From the NCBI GenBank assembly GCA_913058245.1, contig CAJXQJ010000001.1, positions 186,001-250,000 of the forward strand: 64,000 nt of DNA. The letters run 5' to 3'. This DNA comes from an uncultured Colwellia sp. (lineage in GTDB: Bacteria > Pseudomonadota > Gammaproteobacteria > Enterobacterales > Alteromonadaceae). Shown here piece after piece: positions 9,415 to 18,038 of this stretch. Below the pieces are notes generated by a model. The model did no database searches, had not been told where the DNA came from, and was given only the letters and a program-made list of their open reading frames with translations. The translations under genes were made by a program, and so were the position numbers. Numbering within the stretch: the stretch's first letter is position 1; each line of letters begins with the position of its first letter.

Positions 9415-9964
9415 AGCAATAAAGAAATGTTTAAGTATTTTTACTGCACTCCTTATTTCAAGTTGTTCTGTGCAATTGGAAGAATACCAGCAAAGTAAGA
9501 CGCCGTTTAATATCAAAAGCTATTTCAATGGCAACGTTATTGCCTGGGGAATCGTACAAGATTACAGCAATGAAGTGAAAAGACGTTTTTGCGTCGAAAT
9601 TGATGGCAGTTGGCAAGATAATAACGGCGTTTTGGCTGAAACCTTTTATTTTGATGATGGTGAAGTTTCATATCGAAACTGGCAGTTAACGTTAATGGCT
9701 GATGGCAGTTATCAAGGAATGGCTGAAGATGTTGTAGGTATTGCAATAGGCAAGCATAAAGGCTTTGCTTTCCAATTTCAGTATCAACTTTTACTCACTT
9801 TAGATAACGAAACATACCAAGTTAATATGGACGACTGGATGTATCAAATAGATCAACATAAGGTCATGAATACCACTTCTATGTCAAAATTTGGTGTTGA
9901 AGTTGCAAAAATCACACTATTTTTCGATAAGGAATTACCGCATAAGCGTTGTAATTCCAATTGA
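9404..9964 (+). CDS. DUF3833 domain-containing lipoprotein
   Basis: A 186-residue predicted lipoprotein (lipobox ISSC near residue 21) of the DUF3833 family, recognisable from the FNGNVIAWGIVQDYSN opening and the DGSWQDNNGVLAETFYFDDG strand pair, a calycin/lipocalin-like beta pattern. Function unknown. It overlaps the chalcone-isomerase-like gene by 11 bases (RBS AGGAGAGG) and is the last gene of this three-gene unit. The final codons and stop lie in the left arm of a palindromic extragenic element starting at 9958. Confidence 0.78.
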   Translation: MMSEAIKKCLSIFTALLISSCSVQLEEYQQSKTPFNIKSYFNGNVIAWGIVQDYSNEVKRRFCVEIDGSWQDNNGVLAETFYFDDGEVSYRNWQLTLMADGSYQGMAEDVVGIAIGKHKGFAFQFQYQLLLTLDNETYQVNMDDWMYQIDQHKVMNTTSMSKFGVEVAKITLFFDKELPHKRCNSN

Positions 9965-10108
9965 ATTAAGTAAGTGAATAATTATAACTGAGAGTAAATA
10001 TTTAAGAGCAAGGCGCTGAATGAATAATAGCTGGCTATTGGGATTGAAAGCAACGAAGGTGTTGAATATTTAAGCCGTCTTAGAATGATCGATTATCTAT
10101 TTCAATTG
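9958..10108. repeat. Imperfect palindromic extragenic element, ~150 bp
   Basis: The element is bounded by CAATTGAA at 9958 and its inverse TTCAATTG ending at 10108. The two ~50-base arms are imperfect inverted repeats, with TAAATATTTAAG and GAATATTTAAG at their inner ends. The centre carries AAGGCGCTGAATGAATAATA and the small palindrome AATAGCTGGCTATT. It resembles dispersed non-coding repeats of Colwellia-type genomes, but only one copy lies in this window, so its repetitive nature is unproven here. Confidence 0.5.
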
Positions 10109-10116
10109 CTATAACT

Positions 10117-11019
10117 TTATTGCTGCTTAATTAAGTTATTTAAAGCGGCATCAAGAGTTGGGTATTTAAATGTAAAACCAGTATTTACCAGTTTCTGGGG
10201 TATAACATTTTGACCAAATAGCAGTAAGTCAGTCATCTCTCCAAATAGCACTTTCAGCATAAAACTAGGTGTTGTAAAAACACTTGGGCGATTTAAAGTA
10301 CGAGCTAAAGTTTTGGAGAATTCTTGGTTGCTAACAGCATGTTCTGACGTAATATTAATTGCACCAACTAATGTTTGTGTATTCATGATATGTAATATCG
10401 CTGCCACCATATCTTCAATATGAATCCACGACATAAATTGCTGACCAGATGCTATTTTACCACCGATACCTAACTTAAAAGGCGGTAGCATTTTTGCCAG
10501 GGCCCCACCATTGGGATCAAGCACAATGCCAGTGCGGATCACAGCAACTCGAGTTGTGGCTGATGTTGCTTCTAGCGCTGTTTTTTCCCACATATTGCAA
10601 ACATCATGAGTGAATTCTTGGTGAAAATCGGTAAAGTTTTCATCAATTTTTTTATGATCTTGTCGACCATACATACCAATAGCACTACCTGAAATAAAAA
10701 CTTTGGGTGGCGTGTTAGCATTTTTAATCAATTCAACGAGTTGAGTTGTTATATGCCAGCGGCTATGACAAATTTTTTGTTTTTGTGTTTTGCTCCAACG
10801 CTTTTCTGCTATGGGCTCGCCAGCAAGATTAATAATGACTTCGTGATTATCTACGTTTTTCTGAGAAAGTGATTCAATTAAGTTCACGCCGATAGGTAAC
10901 TTTCGAGCAGATTTAACGCTATCCCGAGTTAGTACTGTAATGTGGTTTTTTGTTTGAATTAAACTGCTAATTAAGTGTTGTCCAATCAAACCACTGCCAC
11001 CCGTAATAAGAATATTCAT
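10117..11019 (-). CDS. TIGR01777 family NAD-dependent epimerase/oxidoreductase
   Basis: A 300-residue extended-SDR protein. It has an N-terminal Rossmann motif ITGGSGLIGQHL (residues 4-15), INLAGEPIAEKRWS, typical of the TIGR01777/YfcH group, near residue 65, and a C-terminal DUF1731-like tail with the P-SFMLKVLFGEM segment. Substrate unknown. I choose the ATG at 11019, 8 bases after AAGGTGG; an alternative GTG at 11031 lies directly on that SD. An ECF promoter motif matching that of the sigma operon lies 64 bases upstream, so it probably belongs to the ChrR regulon. Confidence 0.85.
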   Translation of the reverse strand: MNILITGGSGLIGQHLISSLIQTKNHITVLTRDSVKSARKLPIGVNLIESLSQKNVDNHEVIINLAGEPIAEKRWSKTQKQKICHSRWHITTQLVELIKNANTPPKVFISGSAIGMYGRQDHKKIDENFTDFHQEFTHDVCNMWEKTALEATSATTRVAVIRTGIVLDPNGGALAKMLPPFKLGIGGKIASGQQFMSWIHIEDMVAAILHIMNTQTLVGAINITSEHAVSNQEFSKTLARTLNRPSVFTTPSFMLKVLFGEMTDLLLFGQNVIPQKLVNTGFTFKYPTLDAALNNLIKQQ

Positions 11020-11082
11020 AACCAATACCACCTTATTTGCATGTTTTTTTCAGTATAAATTTTAAATGGATTAACACCATTA

Positions 11083-11108
11083 ATACGTTTGAATTTTGCC
11101 TTAGATCA
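11083..11108 (-). promoter_or_regulatory. Predicted ECF sigma promoter of the TIGR01777 gene
   Basis: On the minus strand: TGATCT (11108-11103), a 15-base spacer, CGTAT (11087-11083). Both hexamers are identical to those upstream of the ECF sigma gene, and the spacer length is the same. Confidence 0.65.
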
Positions 11109-11143
11109 TCAAAATTAATATAAATTTTATTACTGTAATATTC

Positions 11144-11170
11144 TGATCTTTGCTTGTTTTTTCTGCGTAG
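11144..11170 (+). promoter_or_regulatory. Predicted ECF sigma promoter of the fasciclin gene
   Basis: TGATCT (11144-11149), a 16-base spacer, CGTAG (11166-11170), 32 bases before the GTG start of the fasciclin gene. It is arranged back-to-back with the promoter of the divergent TIGR01777 gene, so one short intergenic region would serve both. Confidence 0.6.
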
Positions 11171-11202
11171 GTTTTAGTGTAATTTAAAACGAGGATCAGA
11201 CA

Positions 11203-13044
11203 GTGAAATATTTTAAAGTACTAAGTTTAACCCTATTTACTATGTTATTTTTGCAAGCTTGTGATGATGACGATGATAAAAAAGCAGAAGTTGTTGAAGC
11301 TGCGGTTGCACCAGCACAAACACCTACTACTATTGTTGATACAGCCATTGCCAATGGCAGTTTTACTACCTTAGTTGCTGCTTTGCAAGCAACAGGTTTG
11401 GATGCAACATTGGCAGATACTGCCAGTGATTTTACAGTTTTCGCACCAACCGATGATGCGTTCGCTTTACTGGGACAGGAAACTATAGATGCGCTTTTAG
11501 CCGACACAGAAACGTTAACTGATATTTTAACTTATCACGTGATTTCCGGAGAGGTTAATGCATCAACAGCAATTGGTTTAGCTGGTACCAAGGTTGATAT
11601 GGTCAATGGTGATTCTCTTGCTTTATCACTTGATGGCAGTAATTTATTAGTTAATACAGCTACAGTAATAACGACAGATATTCAAACCGATAACGGCATT
11701 ATTCATGTGATTGACGCTGTACTGTTACCACCAGCTGATATGGGCATGCCAACAAGTAGTATTGTAGAAACGGCTATTGCGAACGGTAATTTCACTACCC
11801 TTGTGGCGGCTTTACAAGCGACAAGCTTAGATACGGTACTTGCTGATGAAAGTGCTACCTTTACTGTATTTGCACCAACAGACGCAGCTTTTGCCTTAAT
11901 TGGTGAAGAAACAATCAACACCTTGCTTGCAAACCCCGACGTACTTTCAAATATTTTACTTCAACATGTCATTGTTGATAGCGCTGTTGATTCAGTAACC
12001 GCGTTCTCGTTAAATGGTGCTAATGTTGAAACTGCTGCGATGACAAGTATAGCGTTACAAATCAATGCAACGACGGACTTATTAATGTTTGGTGGCGCAA
12101 ATATTGTGATGAAAGATATTTATACTACCAATGGCATTATTCATGTGATTGACGCGGTAATTGTCGGTGACATTGATATGCCAGCTCCTGCGATGACCTT
12201 AGTTGATGTAGCAATAGCTAACGGAAATTTTACTACGCTTTTTGCGGCGCTGCAGTCAACGGGATTAGATACTGTATTGAGCGATCTTGATAGCGATTTT
12301 ACCGTATTTGCACCAACTGATGACGCATTTTCTAAACTACCTGCAGGTACGTTAGACAGTTTAACAAGCGAGCAATTATCTAATATTCTGCTGTATCATG
12401 TACTACCTGGTGAGGTACTCGCAGATGGTGCAATTACTGTTGCGCAGTCAATGGAAAACATGATTACTATGGCTAATGGTGATAAGGCTTCATTATCATT
12501 TGTTGACAGTATGCTATTTGTCAATGGTAGCAAGGTTAGTACCGCAGATGTTATGGCAGATAATGGTGTGATCCATGTTCTTGATAATGTTTTACTACCA
12601 CCAGCGGAAATGACAACACCAAGCCAAAACATTGTTGAAGTAGCGGTTGCTGACCCTGATAACTTTTCAACGTTAGTAACTGCTTTAACGGCGGCTGAGT
12701 TAGTTACAACATTATCAGATGAAGATGCTATGTTTACTGTGTTTGCGCCAACAAATGCTGCTTTTGCAGCCGTAGACCCAGATGCGTTATCTGCTTTATT
12801 AGCCGATACTGACGCGTTAACAAATGTACTACTTACTCATGTTGTTGGTGGTGCTACTTTAAGCTCACTAGATGCATATGCTGCAAACGGAAAAATGCTT
12901 ACAACAGCGTCAGGCACTGCAATTGATGTCGCAATCGATGCTGAAACTGGTATGTTGATAATTGGTGGAGCTAATGTCGTGATTTCGGATATCTATACTA
13001 CCAATGGAGTTATTCACGTTATTGATAGTGTAATTCTCGACTAA
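11203..13044 (+). CDS. Four-domain fasciclin (FAS1) lipoprotein
   Basis: A 613-residue lipoprotein (lipobox LQAC near residue 20, followed by an acidic DDDDD run) with four tandem FAS1 domains of about 135-145 residues each, starting near 42, 182, 330 and 470. Each domain shows the FAS1 H1 motif (FTVFAPTDDAF or close variants) and the H2 motif (NGIIHVIDAVLL variants). FAS1 domains mediate adhesion or ligand binding at cell surfaces; here the protein should sit in the outer membrane or periplasm. GTG start preceded by GAGG. The upstream ECF promoter suggests induction by photo-oxidative stress. A strong terminator follows. Confidence 0.92.
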   Translation: MKYFKVLSLTLFTMLFLQACDDDDDKKAEVVEAAVAPAQTPTTIVDTAIANGSFTTLVAALQATGLDATLADTASDFTVFAPTDDAFALLGQETIDALLADTETLTDILTYHVISGEVNASTAIGLAGTKVDMVNGDSLALSLDGSNLLVNTATVITTDIQTDNGIIHVIDAVLLPPADMGMPTSSIVETAIANGNFTTLVAALQATSLDTVLADESATFTVFAPTDAAFALIGEETINTLLANPDVLSNILLQHVIVDSAVDSVTAFSLNGANVETAAMTSIALQINATTDLLMFGGANIVMKDIYTTNGIIHVIDAVIVGDIDMPAPAMTLVDVAIANGNFTTLFAALQSTGLDTVLSDLDSDFTVFAPTDDAFSKLPAGTLDSLTSEQLSNILLYHVLPGEVLADGAITVAQSMENMITMANGDKASLSFVDSMLFVNGSKVSTADVMADNGVIHVLDNVLLPPAEMTTPSQNIVEVAVADPDNFSTLVTALTAAELVTTLSDEDAMFTVFAPTNAAFAAVDPDALSALLADTDALTNVLLTHVVGGATLSSLDAYAANGKMLTTASGTAIDVAIDAETGMLIIGGANVVISDIYTTNGVIHVIDSVILD

Positions 13045-13091
13045 AATAATAGGTTTTTAATCCGTATTTACATGAACCATGCTCGACATTT

Positions 13092-13118
13092 GCCCCTGAC
13101 ATCAGGGGCTTTTTTTTA
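13092..13118 (+). terminator. Rho-independent terminator after the fasciclin gene
   Basis: Perfect 7-bp GC-rich stem GCCCCTG/CAGGGGC with a four-base loop, followed by nine T. Confidence 0.92.
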
Positions 13119-13124
13119 ATTTAT

Positions 13125-13151
13125 TGATCAAAGCCTAGAGCTGCTTCGTAT
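13125..13151 (+). promoter_or_regulatory. Predicted ECF sigma promoter of the LON-domain gene
   Basis: TGATCA (13125-13130), a 16-base spacer, CGTAT (13147-13151), 31 bases upstream of the ATG at 13183. Same architecture as the other four motifs in this cluster. Confidence 0.58.
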
Positions 13152-13182
13152 ATAAGGGTATGACAGACAAATTGAAAACTAC

Positions 13183-13761
13183 ATGAATAAACATAACCTT
13201 AAATTGCCAGTTTTTCCCTTGCCCGTTTTCATACTTCCTGGCGGCATAACGCGGTTGAGAGTATTTGAACCACGCTACTTAACATTGGTTAAAGTCGCAA
13301 GTAAAGAGCACGGTTTTCTGATTATTTTAACCAACAATGACGCTGAACCTGTGCAGAGCAAATGGGGTAGTTGGGTTGAAATTATCAATTTCGATAAAGG
13401 TGAAGATGGCGTGTTAGAAATTGACGTCAAATGCCGAGCATTGGTGAAGATTAAATCTATTAATATTGATAACGATAAATTGCAATATGCCAATGCTCTT
13501 GAGATAGAACATTGGTCACAGAAGCCGGTCGCAAATGCTGCTGATGAGTTGTCTGAATCTTTACAGCACGTCTATGAAAATAACGCTTTACTCTACGACC
13601 TGTATACAGAAAAGCCTTTTCAAAATACGAGCTGGGTTATTGCAAGGTGGATAGAATTACTACCCATTAGCTTATCAGATAAAATTAAGTTTTTTCGCCA
13701 GCATAACTTTGAAGACGTGAAAAACATCGTGCAATCTATTATCACGAAACACCAAAAATAA
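13183..13761 (+). CDS. LON peptidase substrate-binding domain protein
   Basis: A 192-residue protein consisting only of a LON N-terminal (substrate-binding) domain. The diagnostic opening is LPVFPLPVFILPGGITRLRVFEPRYL-like; the ATPase and protease modules of Lon are absent. Such stand-alone proteins are widespread but uncharacterised; they may bind unfolded or modified proteins. It lies just upstream of the ECF sigma operon and has its own matching promoter, consistent with a stress role. Confidence 0.85.
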   Translation: MNKHNLKLPVFPLPVFILPGGITRLRVFEPRYLTLVKVASKEHGFLIILTNNDAEPVQSKWGSWVEIINFDKGEDGVLEIDVKCRALVKIKSINIDNDKLQYANALEIEHWSQKPVANAADELSESLQHVYENNALLYDLYTEKPFQNTSWVIARWIELLPISLSDKIKFFRQHNFEDVKNIVQSIITKHQK

Positions 13762-13777
13762 AATAATTTATAAAAAG

Positions 13778-13803
13778 TGATCTCAAATTAATACTGCGCG
13801 TAT
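13778..13803 (+). promoter_or_regulatory. Predicted autoregulatory ECF promoter of the sigma-chrR operon
   Basis: TGATCT (13778-13783), a 15-base spacer, CGTAT (13799-13803). Autoregulation of the rpoE-chrR operon from a TGATC-type promoter is established in R. sphaeroides; here it is inferred from position and from sharing the motif with four neighbouring units. Confidence 0.68.
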
Positions 13804-13841
13804 TGACCTATAGTTTACACGGTAATTTGGTGATAAAAGCA

Positions 13842-14459
13842 ATGCAAACTAACTTGCGAAGCAAAGTGACAAATGCTAAACCTAGTATAATGTCAGATAA
13901 AATAGATCATCCCCAGCTTTGTCAATGGCTTAATGCCGTTGCAACTTCAAGAGATAAGCAGGCTTTTACGCACTTGTTTCAATTTTTTGGACCCAAAATT
14001 CAACGAATAGCCCGCAACAGATTCCCAAACGAAGCGCAAGCAAGTGAAGTAGTGCAAGAAACCATGAGTAATGTTTGGAGAAAAGCGCATTTGTTTAACA
14101 AAGATAAAGGCGCAGCTACCACTTGGGTGTATACCGTAATGCGTAATGTTACATTCGATATGTTACGAAAAATTAAAGGTAATAAAGAAGATAACCTTAG
14201 TGACGATATTTGGCCGGTGGCAGAAAGTATGGTGAGTGAAAATGAAAGTTTTGATGACCACCTAGAAAGTAAACAATTGTTACATGTCATTGAAAAGTTA
14301 CCTGAAGCACAACAGCAAGTGGTTAAAGGATTTTACTTTATGGAAATGTCACAAGAACAACTTGCGGTACATTTAAACCTGCCATTGGGCACGATAAAGT
14401 CTCGATTGCGTTTAGCATTGGCGAAATTGAAAATGCAGTTAGGAGAAGGTCATGATTAA
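13842..14459 (+). CDS. rpoE: ECF sigma factor partnered with ChrR (RpoE/ECF11 type)
   Basis: A group IV sigma-70 factor. Region 2 spans about residues 35-100 (EVVQETMSNVWRKA, TWVYTVMRNVTFDMLRK) and region 4 about 145-200 (LPEAQQQVVKGFYF, LNLPLGTIKSRLRLALAKL); no sigma region 3 or 1. It should direct RNA polymerase to the photo-oxidative stress genes when released from ChrR. Start choice: the frame opens upstream at a TTG that lies inside the predicted -10 element, so translation begins at the ATG at 13842 or possibly the ATG at 13890 (MSDKIDH). It overlaps chrR by 8 bases, the usual sigma/anti-sigma coupling. Confidence 0.88.
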   Translation: MQTNLRSKVTNAKPSIMSDKIDHPQLCQWLNAVATSRDKQAFTHLFQFFGPKIQRIARNRFPNEAQASEVVQETMSNVWRKAHLFNKDKGAATTWVYTVMRNVTFDMLRKIKGNKEDNLSDDIWPVAESMVSENESFDDHLESKQLLHVIEKLPEAQQQVVKGFYFMEMSQEQLAVHLNLPLGTIKSRLRLALAKLKMQLGEGHD

Positions 14460-15138
14460 ACATCACCCAACATTTGAATTAATTCAATCTTTTGTCAATG
14501 GTGATTTACCTGCTTCATTATCAGCAGGTATCGCTATTCATGCTGATATGTGTCCTAAGTGTCAAAAACAAATCGCTCAATTAACCGACCAAGTGGCAGA
14601 AGCGAGTTTTGAGGAAGCATTTCTTGATAGATTCATTGTTGACGACAGTGAAGATGTAAACGTTTTAGCGGAATTTGACTTTGATGTAATGGCTGAGCAA
14701 ATTACTGCATCAAATGAAGTGTTTGTCGCCAATGAGCAACTTGATAAAACAATAGTTTTTAATGACAAAACTTATAAATTACCGCGGGCCTTACAAAGTA
14801 TGGTTATGGGTAAAACTTCGCATATTGGTAAGTTATCAAGAGCAAGAATTCAATTGGATGAAAATGAAATTCATACCAGTTTACTACAAATTGAAGCCGG
14901 AGGCTCAGTGCCTGAGCACACCCACAAGGGCTTTGAATTAACCGTGTTGCTTGATGGCTCATTTCACGACGAGCAAGGAGAGTACGTAAAAGGTGATTTC
15001 ATTATGTTAGATGGTTCTCATCAACACCACCCAATATCTGACAATGGCTGTTTATGTTATACGGTTGCAAATGACGCATTACATTTTACGCAAGGGATAA
15101 ACAAACTGCTTAATCCAATTGGTTCGTTTATTTATTAA
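14452..15138 (+). CDS. chrR: ChrR zinc/cupin anti-sigma factor
   Basis: A 228-residue two-domain anti-sigma factor. The N-terminal zinc-binding anti-sigma domain shows H4/H5 and H30-x3-C34-x2-C37. The C-terminal cupin shows H156-x-H158-x3-E162 and a later His cluster (H190, H192, H193). These match, in order and spacing, the ligands known in R. sphaeroides ChrR. There the N-terminal domain holds sigma-E inactive and the cupin is needed for the singlet-oxygen response. Overlaps the sigma gene; RBS AGGAGAAGG lies inside that gene's 3' end. Confidence 0.92.
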   Translation: MIKHHPTFELIQSFVNGDLPASLSAGIAIHADMCPKCQKQIAQLTDQVAEASFEEAFLDRFIVDDSEDVNVLAEFDFDVMAEQITASNEVFVANEQLDKTIVFNDKTYKLPRALQSMVMGKTSHIGKLSRARIQLDENEIHTSLLQIEAGGSVPEHTHKGFELTVLLDGSFHDEQGEYVKGDFIMLDGSHQHHPISDNGCLCYTVANDALHFTQGINKLLNPIGSFIY

Positions 15139-15163
15139 AAGCAAGCATGAAGGAGCTGAGATA

Positions 15164-16123
15164 ATGATTCATTCTATTGATAAAAAAGATTTACATATTG
15201 GTATCAGTGCTTGCTTAATTGGTGAAAAAGTTCGCTTTGATGCCAGTAATAAACCGTCTAACTTCTGTATTAAGGAATTAGGACAACACGTTACCTATAA
15301 ATCGTTTTGCCCTGAGGTCGCGGTTGGCTTGCCTATTCCACGTCCAACTATTCGTCAGATTAAAACAGACAATTTAATTAGCGTTGCTAGACCTGATGGC
15401 ACTGGCGATGTGACCGAAGCACTTAGTGCCTATGGTAAAAAGGTCGCATCAATGACCAAACATTTAAGTGGCTATGTATTTTGCGCTAAAAGCCCAAGTT
15501 GCGGAATGGAAAGAGTGAAAGTGTATAGCCCTGAAGGTAATGCGCTTGCATCAGATGGTATAGGTGCTTTTGCCAAAGAAATTATGCTTGCTAACCCGTC
15601 ATTGCCATGTGAAGAAAATGGCCGTTTGAATGACCCTTTAATCAGAGAGAACTTTGTCGCCCGTATTTACGCATACAAACATTGGCAGAATCTTGTAGCG
15701 TCAGGGTTAACCAAACACAAATTAACAACGTTTCATAGCCAATATAAATATACCGTAATGAGTCATGATTTAGTTGCTTATAAGAAGTTAGGGCAACTGT
15801 TGGCAAGCGCTGACATGTCGTTAGAATTAATGGCTGAAACATATATTGCTGGTTTAATGGCTGCGTTAAAAATTAAAGCAACCCGCAAAATGCACGCCAA
15901 TACGTTAGCGCATATTCAAGGCTATTTTTCTAAACATTTGAAGAGTAATGAGCGACAAGAATTATGTCAGCAAATTGATGCCTACCGAAAAGGGTTAATA
16001 CCACTTTTTGCGCCATTAACGCTGATAAAACACTATTTATTGCAATACCCAAAAGACTATTTATCAAAACAAGCTTATTTATCGCCATATCCCGATGAAC
16101 TTAGACTGAGATATGCATATTAA
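15164..16123 (+). CDS. DUF523 + DUF1722 protein (YbgA-like)
   Basis: A 319-residue fusion: an N-terminal DUF523 domain (residues ~8-155, IGISACLIGEKVRFD and later CAKSPSCGMERV with conserved cysteines) and a C-terminal DUF1722/YbgA domain (~185-310). Fused or adjacent DUF523-DUF1722 proteins are often next to photolyase genes, as here, but no activity is established. Start at the ATG at 15164 behind GGAG; the frame is open upstream across the end of chrR without a likely start. It ends 22 bases before the photolyase. Confidence 0.87.
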   Translation: MIHSIDKKDLHIGISACLIGEKVRFDASNKPSNFCIKELGQHVTYKSFCPEVAVGLPIPRPTIRQIKTDNLISVARPDGTGDVTEALSAYGKKVASMTKHLSGYVFCAKSPSCGMERVKVYSPEGNALASDGIGAFAKEIMLANPSLPCEENGRLNDPLIRENFVARIYAYKHWQNLVASGLTKHKLTTFHSQYKYTVMSHDLVAYKKLGQLLASADMSLELMAETYIAGLMAALKIKATRKMHANTLAHIQGYFSKHLKSNERQELCQQIDAYRKGLIPLFAPLTLIKHYLLQYPKDYLSKQAYLSPYPDELRLRYAY

Positions 16124-16144
16124 TAGTTAATAAAAGGAATTCCC

Positions 16145-17524
16145 TTGTTACTTTGGTTTCGTAATGATTTAAGAACACACGATAACCCCGCCTTACATTA
16201 TTTTCTGAATAATACTCGTTCAGAATCATCTCGTAAGGCGTTTTTTTTTGTTAGTGAAAGTCAGTGGCGACAGCACGATTGGTCAACAATTAAAATAGAC
16301 TTTATAAAAAGGCATGCTTTAGCACTTGTTGCTGAGTTAGCTGAGTTAAACATTGCCTTAGAGATAGTTTATGTTGACGACTTTAAAAGCCAAGTATCTT
16401 ATTTAAAAAATTATTGCCAAAAACATAAGGTTCAGCAAGTCATTGCTAATGGAGAACTTGAATTCAATGAGCAGCAACGAGATGCAGAGTGCATAAAGCA
16501 GGGCATTGTGCTAAAGCTTTTCGAAGCTGACGTTATTGTGCCAAAAGGCAAGGTACTCAATCAATCAGGGCAATTTTTTAAAGTTTTTACGCCTTTTAAA
16601 AAAGCATGGCTGCAATATGTTCAAAGGTTTGGTTTTGAATATTTAGGTAAAATAGGCGTTGATTATCATAAAGGGCCTTCAGCAACAGCTTTGTTAGATA
16701 ATGGTGCCTCAAGTGCTTGGCCACTTGCGGGTGAATTTGAAACAAAAGTAATGCCTCACTTTTTTAATGAGAAGCTAACTGCTTATGCTAACAACCGTGA
16801 TATTCCGTCAATTAAAGGTACCTCTGGAATTTCGCCATATTTAGCCATTGGCGCGATTAGTCCTCGCTTTGTGCTGTTTTCACTTATCAATAAATTTCCA
16901 GATATTATAGTGGCGACAGATAGCCCCGAGTTTGCTTGGTTAAATGAAATTATATGGCGCGAATTCTATCGTCACTTGCTATTTCATGAACAACGCTTAT
17001 GTAAACATCAAAATTTTAATGAAAAATATCAGGATATCGAATGGCGTTCTGAGCAAGTTTTATTTCAAGCTTGGTGTGATGGCAAAACAGGTTACCCTTT
17101 GGTTGATGCTGCCATGCGACAATTAAACCAAACGGGTTGGATGCATAACCGCTTGCGTATGGTGGTGGCAAGCTTTTTAACCAAGCACTTGCTTATTGAT
17201 TGGCGCTTAGGTGAAAAGTACTTTATGCAGAAACTTATTGACGGCGATTTAGCTGCCAATAATGGTGGTTGGCAATGGGCGGCAAGTACCGGTTGTGACG
17301 CTCAGCCATATTTCAGAATATTTAATCCTATTAGACAAAGTGAAAGATTTGATCCTAATGGTGATTTTATTCGTAAATATATACCAGAGTTAATGGAAGT
17401 TCCTGTAAAGCATATACATTTTCCACATCAGTATATTAAAGAACTTCAACAGACGTTATATTGGAGCCCTGTGGTTGAACATAAAGAAGCACGGCTTAAG
17501 GCGTTAGCTTTTTATAAAAGGTAA
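16145..17524 (+). CDS. phrB: Deoxyribodipyrimidine photolyase (class I, FAD-dependent)
   Basis: A 459-residue photolyase. It has an N-terminal alpha/beta antenna-binding domain (LLWFRNDLRTHDNPAL at residues 2-17) and a helical FAD-binding domain from about 200, with WREFYRHLL, GYPLVDAAMRQLNQTGWMHN and NNGGWQWAASTGCDAQPYFR, the last being the hallmark of class I CPD photolyases. It repairs UV-induced cyclobutane dimers using blue light. The start is TTG, supported by AAGGAA 8 bases upstream and by alignment of the very first residues with the family. Its place in a ChrR operon matches the known sigma-E control of phrA in R. sphaeroides. Confidence 0.93.
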   Translation: MLLWFRNDLRTHDNPALHYFLNNTRSESSRKAFFFVSESQWRQHDWSTIKIDFIKRHALALVAELAELNIALEIVYVDDFKSQVSYLKNYCQKHKVQQVIANGELEFNEQQRDAECIKQGIVLKLFEADVIVPKGKVLNQSGQFFKVFTPFKKAWLQYVQRFGFEYLGKIGVDYHKGPSATALLDNGASSAWPLAGEFETKVMPHFFNEKLTAYANNRDIPSIKGTSGISPYLAIGAISPRFVLFSLINKFPDIIVATDSPEFAWLNEIIWREFYRHLLFHEQRLCKHQNFNEKYQDIEWRSEQVLFQAWCDGKTGYPLVDAAMRQLNQTGWMHNRLRMVVASFLTKHLLIDWRLGEKYFMQKLIDGDLAANNGGWQWAASTGCDAQPYFRIFNPIRQSERFDPNGDFIRKYIPELMEVPVKHIHFPHQYIKELQQTLYWSPVVEHKEARLKALAFYKR

Positions 17525-17564
17525 TGACTTGTAGTGTCTATTTTTTAATGAGTTTTCTAAACAA

Positions 17565-18038
17565 ATGGTAGTTAAAATGGAAAATGTTGCCGTCATCACT
17601 AAAACAGCTAATCAGCCACTATGGTTAAGTAATTTTGTCAATGTTTATCAAACATTATCAACGACTAATCTTGGTTTACTGACAACTGTTTATCATGAAA
17701 ATATTGTCTTTATTGACCCTATGCATCAAGTAGAGGGGCTTGAGCAATTACAGTGTTATTTTGCGAACTTATATCAGAACTTGAGCACTTGTCATTTCTC
17801 TATAGAAAAAATGCTTTTGGAAAATGATAGCGCAGCAATTTATTGGCAGATGTCTTATCAGCACCCTAAGTTGAATAAGGGGAATACTGTTACTGTTGAT
17901 GGCCACTCTCATATTAGAGGTATGCAAGACAAAGTCATTTATCATCGTGATTATCTTGATTTAGGAGCCATGCTGTACGAGCAACTGCCTTTATTTGGCA
18001 AGCTCACCAAATGGATTAAAACGAAGGCTGCTAAGTAA
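17565..18038 (+). CDS. NTF2-like (SnoaL-type) protein
   Basis: A 157-residue protein with a nuclear-transport-factor-2-like fold. Signs are the early YQTLSTTNLGLLTTVYHENIVFIDP helix-strand, a central DSAAIYWQMSYQHP strand and a GHSHIRGMQDKVIYHRDYLDLG C-terminal strand pair. Bacterial members include isomerases, cyclases and binding proteins; no specific activity can be assigned. It ends one base into the SDR start codon. An alternative ATG lies at 17577. It is probably an accessory enzyme of the lipid-modifying genes that follow. Confidence 0.82.
   Translation: MVVKMENVAVITKTANQPLWLSNFVNVYQTLSTTNLGLLTTVYHENIVFIDPMHQVEGLEQLQCYFANLYQNLSTCHFSIEKMLLENDSAAIYWQMSYQHPKLNKGNTVTVDGHSHIRGMQDKVIYHRDYLDLGAMLYEQLPLFGKLTKWIKTKAAK

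Noticed and set aside
11196-11507. Minus-strand Ala/Ser-rich frames opposite the fasciclin gene
   Set aside because: These are mirror frames of a strongly coding, repetitive gene; composition reflects the antisense of FAS1 repeats.
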